From Chitinophaga sp. GbtcB8 (GTDB taxonomy: Bacteria; Bacteroidota; Bacteroidia; Chitinophagales; Chitinophagaceae): 64,000 nucleotides of DNA. The DNA is taken from assembly GCF_019091455.1 (NCBI RefSeq), contig NZ_JAGXJN010000034.1, forward strand, positions 1 to 64,000, written 5' to 3'. A program made the position numbers and the translations under genes. Of the stretch, positions 35,327 to 43,766 are shown in pieces. Under the pieces are notes generated by a model, which saw nothing but the letters and a program-made list of their open reading frames with translations, did not search any database and was not told where the DNA came from. Each line of letters begins with the position of its first letter. Within the stretch, counting starts at the first letter, position 1.

Positions 35327-37519
35327 ATGGATGTAATATATTTTGTGAAAGCACTACTTAAAAAGAAATGGTGGATCATTATCAGTACGATAGTGGCCAT
35401 TGTGCTTTCGTTTGTTTTCACCATGGACCGTGCAAAGCTGTATGTGTCCAACGCCCAGATATCGACCGGCTTTACTATTAACGATGATATTAAGCTGCGC
35501 GATGAAAATAATGTGAACCTGTTTGAAGCGGATGTAAAGTTTAACAACGTTGTTGAAACCATCAACTCCCCTACCGTTATCAGCCTTCTTTCCTACCAGC
35601 TGCTGATACACGACCTTACCTCTGCCAAACCTTTCCGTTTCCTCACGGAAAAAGACCGCCGCACCCCGGAGTACCTGCAGTTTAACCGGATAGCGGGTTT
35701 GCAGCTGGCGCGCCATAAGCTGGACTCTTTGCAGATGCTGACCTCTTACCAGCCGGAAGAGCGTAAGCTGCTGGAATATATGAAGCTGTGCAAGTACGAT
35801 TATGAATCCCTCCGCAAACGCCTGAATATAGGCCGCCTGCAACGTACGGATTATATTGATATGTCTTTTGGTTCTGAAAACCCGGAGCTCTCCGCCTTTG
35901 TGGTGAACACCCTGTATTACGAGTTCACCCGTTACTACCGCAGCATGCGTTCAGAACGTTCTGTGGAAAATGTAGGCACCTTTGAAGCGCTGGTGAACCA
36001 GAAGAAAACAGAGCTGGATCAGAAGATAGATGCGCTGCGTAACTATAAATCATCTGAAGGATTGCTGAACGTAGAAGCGGCCAGCGGCAATGAGCTGGGC
36101 CTTATAAGCCAGCTGGAAAAAGCGCTGCTGGATGAAAAAGCTACCTACAACAACCTCAGCTCCTCCCTGCAAAGCGTGAATGAACAGTTAGCGCAAATGA
36201 ACCAGGGCAGAGCGGTGTATGATAATAACAACGCGGAGATTGTAACGCTGCGCAAACAGCTGAACCAGAGTAATGATGAATACCAGCGCGGCGGCAGCAC
36301 TGACGCGGACCTGGCTGATAAGATAAAGACACAACGCGCACAGCTGCAAAGACTAATGTCCAGCTCCTCCGTGGCTACCGGTAAAACCGTAAGCAAAGAT
36401 GAGCTGATACAGAAAAAAGCATCGCTGGAAGCTGATATAAAAGCATCCACGCTGAACATAGCCAGCCTGCAAAATAAGATTGGTTCCCTGCGGGGCTCCG
36501 TAGGGTCCTATGCTAATAAAGAAGCTACTGTAAGCACCTTACAGAAAGAAGTTGACCTTGCCCAGGAAGAGTATAATAAGCTGAAAGAAAAGCTCAACAC
36601 GGCACTGGACAGCCGTCTTGCGCCCCCGGATGATTTCAGGCAAACGCTGAAAGGCCAGCCTGCATTTAAACCGGAATCTTCCAAGCGTATTATCATCATG
36701 GGTATGGCCGGCGCATCCGTGTTCCTGTTAACCACCCTGGGGGTATTATTTATGGAGTTCTTTGATAACTCTATTAAATCTCCCTCTGTGTTTGAAAGGC
36801 ATGTGGATCTGAAGCTGATCAGTACTATTAACCATGCTGACCTGCACAGGTACAGCATTCCGGAAGTTTTGCAAAAGCAGATCTCGGACGATGACGCTTC
36901 CCGCAAAAGGCAGAACACGTTCCGGGAGCTGCTTCGCAAGCTCCGGTATGAGGTTGAGAGCAGTAACAAATCCATTTTCCTCTTTACCAGCACAGAATCC
37001 CAGCAGGGTAAAACCACGCTGGTGCAGGCCCTGGCCTATAGCCTGAGCCTGAGCAACAAACGGGTACTGATCATTGACACCAATTTCTGTAACAATGACC
37101 TTACCGTAGCGCTGCAGGCCAAACCTACGCTGGAAACCTTTTCCATGGCCCCGGAAGAAGTGAGCATTGAAAAAGTAAGGGAAATTGTTACCACCTATTC
37201 CGTAGAAGGGATAGAAGTGATCGGTTGTAAAGGCGGCGACTATACGCCGTCTGAGATATTGCCCCGCAACCACCTGCTGAACTACCTGCCGCAGCTGAAA
37301 GGGTATTATGATTTTGTGCTGCTGGAAGGCGCCCCGCTGAATGATTATACAGACAGTAAAGAGCTGGTACACTATGTAGAAGGTGTAATAGCTATATTTT
37401 CCTCCAGGGTATCATTGAAGCAGAATGATAAGGAATCCATACAATTCCTGCAGAGCATGAATGGTAAATTATTGGGGGCAGTGCTAAATAATGTAAATGA
37501 TGACTTCTTGGAATTGTAG
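35327..37519 (+). CDS. Wzz/GumC-type chain-length protein fused to BY-kinase-like domain
   Basis: The polysaccharide copolymerase that sets chain length and couples polymerisation to export. In 730 residues: membrane segment about 15-32 (WWIIISTIVAIVLSF), Wzz domain, long coiled coil (about 205-430), second membrane segment (about 447-468), then a CpsD/CapB-like P-loop domain (about 535-730). Walker A is STESQQGKTTLVQ. The Walker A' position reads VLIIDTNFCNNDLT and Walker B VLLEGAPL, both off the usual IDxDxR and IIDTPP forms. There is no C-terminal Tyr cluster, so kinase activity is doubtful. Confidence 0.9.
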   Translation: MDVIYFVKALLKKKWWIIISTIVAIVLSFVFTMDRAKLYVSNAQISTGFTINDDIKLRDENNVNLFEADVKFNNVVETINSPTVISLLSYQLLIHDLTSAKPFRFLTEKDRRTPEYLQFNRIAGLQLARHKLDSLQMLTSYQPEERKLLEYMKLCKYDYESLRKRLNIGRLQRTDYIDMSFGSENPELSAFVVNTLYYEFTRYYRSMRSERSVENVGTFEALVNQKKTELDQKIDALRNYKSSEGLLNVEAASGNELGLISQLEKALLDEKATYNNLSSSLQSVNEQLAQMNQGRAVYDNNNAEIVTLRKQLNQSNDEYQRGGSTDADLADKIKTQRAQLQRLMSSSSVATGKTVSKDELIQKKASLEADIKASTLNIASLQNKIGSLRGSVGSYANKEATVSTLQKEVDLAQEEYNKLKEKLNTALDSRLAPPDDFRQTLKGQPAFKPESSKRIIIMGMAGASVFLLTTLGVLFMEFFDNSIKSPSVFERHVDLKLISTINHADLHRYSIPEVLQKQISDDDASRKRQNTFRELLRKLRYEVESSNKSIFLFTSTESQQGKTTLVQALAYSLSLSNKRVLIIDTNFCNNDLTVALQAKPTLETFSMAPEEVSIEKVREIVTTYSVEGIEVIGCKGGDYTPSEILPRNHLLNYLPQLKGYYDFVLLEGAPLNDYTDSKELVHYVEGVIAIFSSRVSLKQNDKESIQFLQSMNGKLLGAVLNNVNDDFLEL

Positions 37520-37546
37520 TTGTCTGAAAACAACAACAACAACAGT

Positions 37547-38650
37547 ATGGAATCCATAACCCCAAAACTAAAATTTATTTTCTCCTTCCGGCCGGCGACA
37601 TCAAGACGCTATGCCTGGGTGGATTATGCAAAAGGAATCGCAATTATATTTGTAGTGTACAGACATGTATTATATGGATTATTGTATAGCGGCGTATCAG
37701 TAACGCCCGCTCTGATGGATGCAAATGAAATGTTGTACGGGTTCCGTATGCCGTTATTCTTTTTCCTGTCAGGCCTGTTCTTTGCCTCCAGCCTGCAAAA
37801 GCGGGGGGCTGCGGACTTCCTGGTAGCCAAGATCAATACTTTGCTGTACCCCTACCTGTTATGGTGCTTCATCCAGTTAACCCTTCAGATCATTTTTTCA
37901 GAGTATACAAATTTTAAACGGGGTGTTGGCAATTATATTGACATTCTTATTCACCCCCGCGGCATGCTGCAGCAATGGTATTTGTTTGCGCTGTTCAATG
38001 TAACGGCGCTGTACCTTTTTAACCATGTGGTCGTAAAGCTAAAAGCGCCGATGCAGCTGCTACTGGGCCTGGTAATGCTGGGGCTTATTCCTTTGGCAGG
38101 CACCATCAGCACCCTTTCCGATGTAATGATGTTTTATGTGTTCTTTTGCCTGGGGCACCTGGCTGCGCCTTATTTTTTCCAGGATAAGATACAACGGCAG
38201 CTTACCTCCGGTTATAAGGTAATGATACTGCTGCCCTTTTTTATACTGGCGCAATATTACACTATGGAGCACCCGGAGGCCAACATGTACATTTTTTCCG
38301 CACTGGCCATGTTTGGCGCACTGCTGGTGATCATGATCTCTTTTTTGCTGGCCAAATACCAGCGCGCTGTTTTTTTGCAAACATTAGGTCACTATTCATT
38401 ATACATCTACCTGCTGCACCTGGGCATTGTATTCCTGTTCCGTATGGTGCTGTTACGGCTGAATGTGCAGCTGAGCATGCCGGTAATGACACTGATACTA
38501 ATGACTTTGGGGATCACATTATCCATTATACTCTACAGGCTCTGCCTGTTGTTACACCTGGAGTTCCTGTTTATAGGGCCTTTTAAAACACAGGCGGAAA
38601 AACGGCTTGTGGCCAGCGCAGCAACAACAGATAAAGTAAGTGAACAATGA
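37547..38650 (+). CDS. acyltransferase family 3 membrane protein
   Basis: A multi-pass inner-membrane acyltransferase (OafA/WecH/OatA family, PF01757) that moves acyl groups, usually acetyl, onto sugars. The family opening is visible: RRYAWVDYAKGIAIIFVVYRHV with the conserved His, then FRMPLFFFLSGLFFASSL. About ten hydrophobic segments follow. It probably acylates the EPS. The frame is open from a TTG at 37520, directly after the previous stop, but the ATG at 37547 is preceded by an A-rich stretch and is preferred (367 residues). The 36-residue membrane protein follows with an ATGA overlap. Confidence 0.88.
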   Translation: MESITPKLKFIFSFRPATSRRYAWVDYAKGIAIIFVVYRHVLYGLLYSGVSVTPALMDANEMLYGFRMPLFFFLSGLFFASSLQKRGAADFLVAKINTLLYPYLLWCFIQLTLQIIFSEYTNFKRGVGNYIDILIHPRGMLQQWYLFALFNVTALYLFNHVVVKLKAPMQLLLGLVMLGLIPLAGTISTLSDVMMFYVFFCLGHLAAPYFFQDKIQRQLTSGYKVMILLPFFILAQYYTMEHPEANMYIFSALAMFGALLVIMISFLLAKYQRAVFLQTLGHYSLYIYLLHLGIVFLFRMVLLRLNVQLSMPVMTLILMTLGITLSIILYRLCLLLHLEFLFIGPFKTQAEKRLVASAATTDKVSEQ

Positions 38651-38757
38651 GAAAACCGGAAAAAAAAATCATCAGCGACCAGCTGCATAGATCACTGATC
38701 ATCCTTTTTGTAGGGATGACCATTCTTATGCTGCTGATCAAAACAATGTTCCTGTAA
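38647..38757 (+). CDS. 36-residue single-pass membrane protein
   Basis: A short frame, MRKPEKKIISDQLHRSLIIL onward, ending MFL. It has a basic 16-residue N-terminus and a single hydrophobic stretch (about 17-36). Its ATG overlaps the acyltransferase stop as ATGA, the same coupling seen at other EPS junctions, and the O-antigen-ligase-like gene starts 23 bp after its stop. Position, overlap and clear membrane pattern argue that it is translated. Function unknown; a small partner of the acyltransferase or polymerase is the simplest guess. Confidence 0.6.
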   Translation: MRKPEKKIISDQLHRSLIILFVGMTILMLLIKTMFL

Positions 38758-38780
38758 GGGAGTATAACGGTAAGGCATAC

Positions 38781-40211
38781 ATGCAATTGACAAAGAAAAA
38801 TATTACGCTCTGGTTCATAATACTGTTATGGGCGATCATGGTACCGGTGCTGGCCTACGTGGCCTCCACCGACCTGAAGGCGGGCGTTGGGCTGAGTGTA
38901 ATGATCATAGGCGCTGCCATTTGCCTGGTATGCGTGGCCAATTATAAGCTGGGATACTACATCTACATCACTATTACCATGACGCTGCCTTTGCTGGAAC
39001 GTATGTCCGGCTCAGAACAGAGTGTGGGGATAGTGATGGATGCGCTGCTGCTTTCTGTGTTGTTCGGCTGCATTTTTAAACGGGGTGATGAAACGATCAA
39101 AAAAGTAAAGTTCTTTAAGGATCCGCTGTTAGTATGCCTGTTCCTGTACCTGATCATCCTGGTAATGGAATTTTTTAACCCGGAAACGCATTCTTTCCTG
39201 GGCTGGTATGTGTTTATGCGGGTGTCTTTGCGCTGTTATATTTTCCTGTATGTAGGACTGAATGTTTTCAACAGCCTCCAGGACGTGCGTACTTTCATGA
39301 AGTACTGGCTGATACTGGGTACCGCGGCTGCCTTCTATTGCTGCATACAGCAATGGCATGGCCTGCTGCCTTATGAGCAGGCGTACATTAACAAGTACCG
39401 GGAAAAGTTTGGCACTACCATGATTATATCCGGTATAAGGCTATTCTCCTTTATGTCGGATGCAGCGGTGTTCGGGATCATTATGGCCTGTAACATCATC
39501 ATGATGCTCATCCTCCTGACTGCTAAAAGGACCGTTATTTCCATCCCCATCAAGATCGTCATTATTGTATCCATCATGCTGCATGTGCTGGCGCTGGGTT
39601 ATTCGGGTACGCGTACGGGTTATGTAATGGTGCCGCTGGGATTGATGGTGTTCTTTATGGCCAACCTGCAAAAGCGCAATACTATTTTAGTGGCCATGGC
39701 CTTTGCGTTTTTTTCGCTGGTAATATTGTACGGGCCTTTTCACAGCAACGCTACTATTGTGCGGGTTAGAACAGCCTTTATTGGCAAGCAGGATGAATCT
39801 GTGAATGTGCGTGACCGTAACCGGCACCGCATACAACCATACCTGCAATCGCATCCATTTGGGGGAGGCGTAAATACAACCGGTGGTAACGGGGTTACCT
39901 ATAACCCCGGGCATCAGCTGGCCGATTTCCAGACGGACAATGGTTTCCTGCGCGCTGTGCTGGAAACGGGCTGGATAGGCATGCTGCTGATAGCCGGTCA
40001 TTTGTTTTTCCTGATACAAATAGCGGTATCAAACTTTTTCCGTGTGAAATGGGAGCTGGACAAGCTATTGATGATAGGCATTGCTGCCGCCAGTTTTGCA
40101 GCAGCCATATCACAGTATGCGCAGGACACCACTACCCTGGTGGAAACATCTATTATGTTGTATGCCTTTATGGCCATTGTAATTAAAATTAAATACCTGG
40201 AAAGGGCGTAA
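38781..40211 (+). CDS. O-antigen ligase/Wzy-like polymerase
   Basis: A 476-residue multi-pass inner-membrane protein of the O-antigen ligase/Wzy superfamily (PF04932 type). It has about eleven hydrophobic segments and a large periplasmic loop (about 325-385) with basic residues and the pattern HPFGGGVNTTGGNG...HQLADFQTDNGFL, typical of this family. In this operon it most likely polymerises lipid-linked repeat units after flipping. Weak hairpin structure follows its stop. Confidence 0.85.
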   Translation: MQLTKKNITLWFIILLWAIMVPVLAYVASTDLKAGVGLSVMIIGAAICLVCVANYKLGYYIYITITMTLPLLERMSGSEQSVGIVMDALLLSVLFGCIFKRGDETIKKVKFFKDPLLVCLFLYLIILVMEFFNPETHSFLGWYVFMRVSLRCYIFLYVGLNVFNSLQDVRTFMKYWLILGTAAAFYCCIQQWHGLLPYEQAYINKYREKFGTTMIISGIRLFSFMSDAAVFGIIMACNIIMMLILLTAKRTVISIPIKIVIIVSIMLHVLALGYSGTRTGYVMVPLGLMVFFMANLQKRNTILVAMAFAFFSLVILYGPFHSNATIVRVRTAFIGKQDESVNVRDRNRHRIQPYLQSHPFGGGVNTTGGNGVTYNPGHQLADFQTDNGFLRAVLETGWIGMLLIAGHLFFLIQIAVSNFFRVKWELDKLLMIGIAAASFAAAISQYAQDTTTLVETSIMLYAFMAIVIKIKYLERA

Positions 40212-40238
40212 ATATTTGCTGGTGGAACCGCACTTCAT

Positions 40239-40262
40239 AAGTTTCCGGACTAACGGAAATTT
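40239..40262 (+). terminator. hairpin after the polymerase gene
   Basis: A 9-bp stem, one wobble pair (40239-40247 with 40254-40262) and a 6-nt loop, but only a short T-run. It may be a weak terminator or an mRNA 3'-end structure. Confidence 0.4.
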
Positions 40263-40307
40263 ATAAGCGGGGGCCATCATGCAGTTTTAAAATCTAAATA
40301 TTGACTG

Positions 40308-41036
40308 ATGAAACGAGCCTACATTACCTTTTTGGCAGTATGTATAAGCCTGGGGGCTTTTGCACAGCTGCAACAACCGGATACTTCTGTTTTATTAAAG
40401 CTGCCGCAGGATCCGTCTATTATTGCACGGTTTAAACAAAAGCTGGTGGAACTGGCATTGCAAAACCCGGACGTACGGCAGTATGACGCCCAGAAAGATA
40501 TCACCAAATACGAAACACGCATTGCCAAAGCAGCCTGGCTAAACCACCTTACGGCTGCCGGTAACTTAAATGAGTTCACCATTAAAGGCAATAACAATGG
40601 TAACAACCCGCAGGCCAGCTTTTACCCCCGTTATAACTTTGGGGTAATAATACCGCTGGGCCATTTTATTTCTATCCCTAACGAGGTGAAGAAAGCAAAG
40701 GCACAGGGCCGCGTGGTACAAAAACAACAGGAATCCGCTGCGCTGATCATTAAGGATAAAGTATTGGAAGCGTATGAAGAATATTCCGCCAATAAACAGC
40801 TGGTAGAGCTGCACGGCCCTATCCTGGAAGATGCATTGGTGCATTACAACCAGATAGAAGAAAAGTTCCGTGCCGGCACTGAAGGTATTCCGCTGGATGA
40901 ATATAAAGCGGCCTACCACGATTACAACGTAGAAATGGTACAGAAGGTATTGCTGGAAAAAAATCTGCGTCAGTCAAAGCTGGCGCTGGAAGGCATTGTA
41001 GGCATGACCCTCGAAGAGGTGATGCGCTTACTGTAG
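40308..41036 (+). CDS. short TolC-family (outer-membrane efflux) protein
   Basis: A 242-residue protein with signal peptide (MKRAYITFLAVCISLGAFAQ) and then helical coiled-coil sequence of the TolC/OEP type: alternating ALQNPDVRQYDAQKDI, VKKAKAQGRVVQKQQ and KNLRQSKLALEGIVG. Normal TolC proteins are 420-500 residues with two repeats; this has one. It may form a complex with a higher subunit number or be only a partial channel. It is in line with the EPS genes and could be the export component, but this is inference from place. Confidence 0.75.
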   Translation: MKRAYITFLAVCISLGAFAQLQQPDTSVLLKLPQDPSIIARFKQKLVELALQNPDVRQYDAQKDITKYETRIAKAAWLNHLTAAGNLNEFTIKGNNNGNNPQASFYPRYNFGVIIPLGHFISIPNEVKKAKAQGRVVQKQQESAALIIKDKVLEAYEEYSANKQLVELHGPILEDALVHYNQIEEKFRAGTEGIPLDEYKAAYHDYNVEMVQKVLLEKNLRQSKLALEGIVGMTLEEVMRLL

Positions 41037-41069
41037 TATTTCTCTTTGTTGATCGTAAATTTTATTGTA

Positions 41070-41855
41070 ATGATCTTAAGGCATATGATGCTGCTGGCGG
41101 GCCTTTGGCTATGCGGTAACGCGCACGGGCAGGATGTTGTGGATTATGCCCCCATGCAAGCAACACAGGTTAAGATCAGTCCGTGGCAAACCAGGCCGGC
41201 GCTGATCTACACACCGGACAAACCGGTGCCTGGCAAAAAGTATCCGCTGCTGGTTGCCTTTCACGGCAGAAGCATTGCGGGCAAAGACCTGGGTAAAATA
41301 TTCCGGGAAGGCGTAACACGGCAGATCCATGAGGGCAGGAAAATTGAGGCCGTGAACCCGAAGGATAAAAAGTTATACGAGTTCATTGTGGTGGCGCCAC
41401 TGGCGGAAAGCTGGTCGTTCTCCCCACAGGATGTGGATCCGATGCTGGATGATGTGATCAAACGTTATCCGGTGGATACTACCCGGATCTACCTGACCGG
41501 TTATAGTGCCGGCGGGTGGTCAGTAGAATCTGCCAAAACGCATAACAAACACCTGGCTAACCGGATAGCTGCCTGCGTTACTATGTCGGCGCCCATTACG
41601 GACAGCCCGTATTTGAAACGTTACCGGCTTGTAACCGATGCCAACATACATACCTGGTATTTTGCCGGGCTGGAAGATGGGTACGTGCTTAGAAATGCGC
41701 ACACCTATGTAGATAGTACCAATAAGTATAAACCCGGGCTTACGCGTTTAACCGTGTACCCTGGCGGGCATTGCTGCTGGCACGAGTTCTACAATCCGAA
41801 GTACCGGGAGAATGGACTGAGTATTTATGAATGGCTCTTGCAATACAGAAAGTAA
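41070..41855 (+). CDS. secreted serine alpha/beta hydrolase (esterase-like)
   Basis: About 261 residues from the ATG at 41070 (a TTG at 41046 and ATGs at 41082-41085 are alternatives), with signal peptide ending GNAHG. The fold is shown by PLLVAFHGRSI, nucleophile elbow GYSAGG, Asp in GLEDGYV and catalytic His in GGHCCWHEF, an H-x-x-W motif. It is the single-domain relative of the N-terminal domains of the giant proteins at 17836, 45078 and 51351; its end IYEWLLQY is nearly the same as VYEWMLQY in the 17836 protein. It may deacylate EPS, which is an inference. Confidence 0.82.
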   Translation: MILRHMMLLAGLWLCGNAHGQDVVDYAPMQATQVKISPWQTRPALIYTPDKPVPGKKYPLLVAFHGRSIAGKDLGKIFREGVTRQIHEGRKIEAVNPKDKKLYEFIVVAPLAESWSFSPQDVDPMLDDVIKRYPVDTTRIYLTGYSAGGWSVESAKTHNKHLANRIAACVTMSAPITDSPYLKRYRLVTDANIHTWYFAGLEDGYVLRNAHTYVDSTNKYKPGLTRLTVYPGGHCCWHEFYNPKYRENGLSIYEWLLQYRK

Positions 41856-41989
41856 TTGCGAATTGTCAATTACGGGTTGGACACTGCGTAGTGATTGCAA
41901 CTCGTAATTGGCAGTTTATAGTTGTGGAATTGTGTGTTGATAGATTGGATTTGAAGTACATAATTTGTAATTGATAATTCGTAATCCCC
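41856..41989. repeat. AATTGCGAATT/CGTAATTG word-repeat block
   Basis: From the stop codon onward the gap consists of variants of TAATTGCGAATTG, CAATTACG and CTCGTAATTG. One inverted pair (41867-41878 with 41899-41910) matches at 11 of 12 positions. It ends just before the start of the gluconate-dehydrogenase-like gene. Confidence 0.6.
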
Positions 41990-42562
41990 ATGGATAGACG
42001 GAAAGCACTCAAAGGTTTCCTGCTCTTCGGCGGTGGCGCTGCCGCGGTAGCAGCCGGTTTTAAAGGTTACCAATGGTATAGGAAACCAGACCTGCAGCAT
42101 TTGCCGGGTTATAAAGCGCTGATCGCTGAGCTGGCGGAAACCATTATACCGCGCACGGATACGCCCGGCGCTAAAGATGCCGGTGTGCAGGATTATATCA
42201 TTACCATGATACAGGACTGCACCCCCACCAAGCTGCAAAATAAATTCATGGATGGGCTGGTGGATGTGCAGCAGTATGCACAAGCCCAGTACAGCCGCTC
42301 CTTCCTGGAATGCAGTAAAGAACAGCGCCATAATGTGCTGGCGCATTTTGAAAAAAGAGACCGGCAATACAGCGGCCTGGCCGGCAAAGTACAGCGCAAA
42401 TTATTTGGCGACAGCTTTTTTGTAACCCTGAAAAAATATACCGTGCAGGGTTACTGCACCTCTATACAGGGCGCTACGCAAGGGCTGGCCTATGATTATA
42501 TCCCGGGCAAATACCAGGGCTGCGCAACGCTGGTACCCGGGCAAAAATGCTGGGCCACCTGA
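41990..42562 (+). CDS. gluconate 2-dehydrogenase subunit 3-like protein
   Basis: A 190-residue small subunit of the gluconate 2-dehydrogenase subunit 3 family (PF13618). The N-terminus MDRRKALKGFLLFGGGAAAV is a Tat-type signal with twin Arg, and the body has LAETIIPRTDTPGAKDAGVQDYI, the family hallmark, and a C-terminal Cys-containing tail. Such subunits escort a GMC-family FAD oxidoreductase, normally encoded next door. Here the likely partner is the GMC gene at 57979, 15.4 kb away, with a GT2, an acyltransferase and two giant secreted proteins in between. Confidence 0.87.
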   Translation: MDRRKALKGFLLFGGGAAAVAAGFKGYQWYRKPDLQHLPGYKALIAELAETIIPRTDTPGAKDAGVQDYIITMIQDCTPTKLQNKFMDGLVDVQQYAQAQYSRSFLECSKEQRHNVLAHFEKRDRQYSGLAGKVQRKLFGDSFFVTLKKYTVQGYCTSIQGATQGLAYDYIPGKYQGCATLVPGQKCWAT

Positions 42563-42582
42563 AATTAAAAGACCCCTGAAAA

Positions 42583-43761
42583 ATGCGAATTACTTATATC
42601 ATATTTATCATCAGTCTCTTTATCCTGTTCTACAACTATATAGGATACGGGTTGCTGCTGTGGGTAATAGTACGCATTAAGCGTATGCTGGTACGTACAG
42701 CGCCAGCCCCTGCCCCGCCCTATGAGCCGGATGTAACGCTGGTGGTAGCAGCCTATAATGAAGAAGGGATCATTACTGCGAAAATAGAAAATACCCTGGC
42801 GCTGGATTACCCGGCACATAAAAGACACCTGCTGTTCATCACAGACGGATCAACTGATGCTACCCCGCAGATCATTAGCCGCTACCCTGAGCTGCAATTA
42901 CTGCACACGGATAAGCGGGGCGGTAAAACTGCAGCCCTGAACCGGGCCATGGAACAGGTGCAAACCCCTTACGTTATTTTCTGCGATGCCAATACCCTGC
43001 TGAATAAAGACGCTATACGCAACATCGTAAAACATTATGCGGATGAAACTGTAGGCGGCGTGGCCGGCGAAAAGAAAGTGATCAGTGACGACAGCAGCGG
43101 AGCTGCAGCCACAGAAGGTATTTACTGGAAGTATGAATCTTACCTGAAAAAGCTGGATGCAGAGCTGTACTCTGTGGTGGGCGCAGCCGGGGAGCTATTC
43201 TCCATCCGCACTGCCTTATTTCAGCCGGTGGAGGAAGAGGTGATCCTGGACGATTTTGTAATTTCCCTGCGCATAAACCTGAAAGGCTACCGGATTGCCT
43301 ATGCACCGGACGCCTATGCCATGGAAACGCCTTCCGACAATATTGCGGAGGAGCATAAGCGGAAGATCCGCATCAGCGCCGGCGGTTTCCAGTCTATTGT
43401 AATGCTGCGGGCCCTGCTGAACTTTTTCCGCTTCCCGGTAGTATCGTTCCAGTACATATCCCACCGGGTATTGCGCTGGACGCTGAGCCCTTTAAGCCTG
43501 CTACTATTATTAGTAACAAATATAATGTTAGTAATATATCCGGGGGGCTGGCTTTTTTACGCTTTCCTCCTTATTCAAGTAATGGGTTATGCAGCAGCAT
43601 TTATAGGTTATAGCCTGGCAGAACGTAATATTAAGATCAGCATATTTTATATCCCTTTTTATTTCCTGTTCATGAACATAGCGGTGTACCAGGGATTTTA
43701 CCGCTACCTTACCAACACCCAGTCTGCAGCCTGGGAAAAAGCGAAACGTAGTAAAATATAA
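42583..43761 (+). CDS. membrane glycosyltransferase family 2
   Basis: A 392-residue GT2 with N-terminal membrane segment (about 3-22), GT-A domain (VTLVVAAYNEEGIITAK, LLFITDGSTD, IFCDANTLL, VGGVAGEKKV, the acidic EEEVILDDFVISL) and C-terminal membrane segments (about 305-370). It lacks QxxRW (the region reads KRKIRISAGG), so it may add a single sugar. It follows the subunit 3 gene by 20 bp and precedes the acyltransferase by 5 bp, so these three may share a transcript. Confidence 0.88.
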   Translation: MRITYIIFIISLFILFYNYIGYGLLLWVIVRIKRMLVRTAPAPAPPYEPDVTLVVAAYNEEGIITAKIENTLALDYPAHKRHLLFITDGSTDATPQIISRYPELQLLHTDKRGGKTAALNRAMEQVQTPYVIFCDANTLLNKDAIRNIVKHYADETVGGVAGEKKVISDDSSGAAATEGIYWKYESYLKKLDAELYSVVGAAGELFSIRTALFQPVEEEVILDDFVISLRINLKGYRIAYAPDAYAMETPSDNIAEEHKRKIRISAGGFQSIVMLRALLNFFRFPVVSFQYISHRVLRWTLSPLSLLLLLVTNIMLVIYPGGWLFYAFLLIQVMGYAAAFIGYSLAERNIKISIFYIPFYFLFMNIAVYQGFYRYLTNTQSAAWEKAKRSKI

Positions 43762-43766
43762 CAGGT

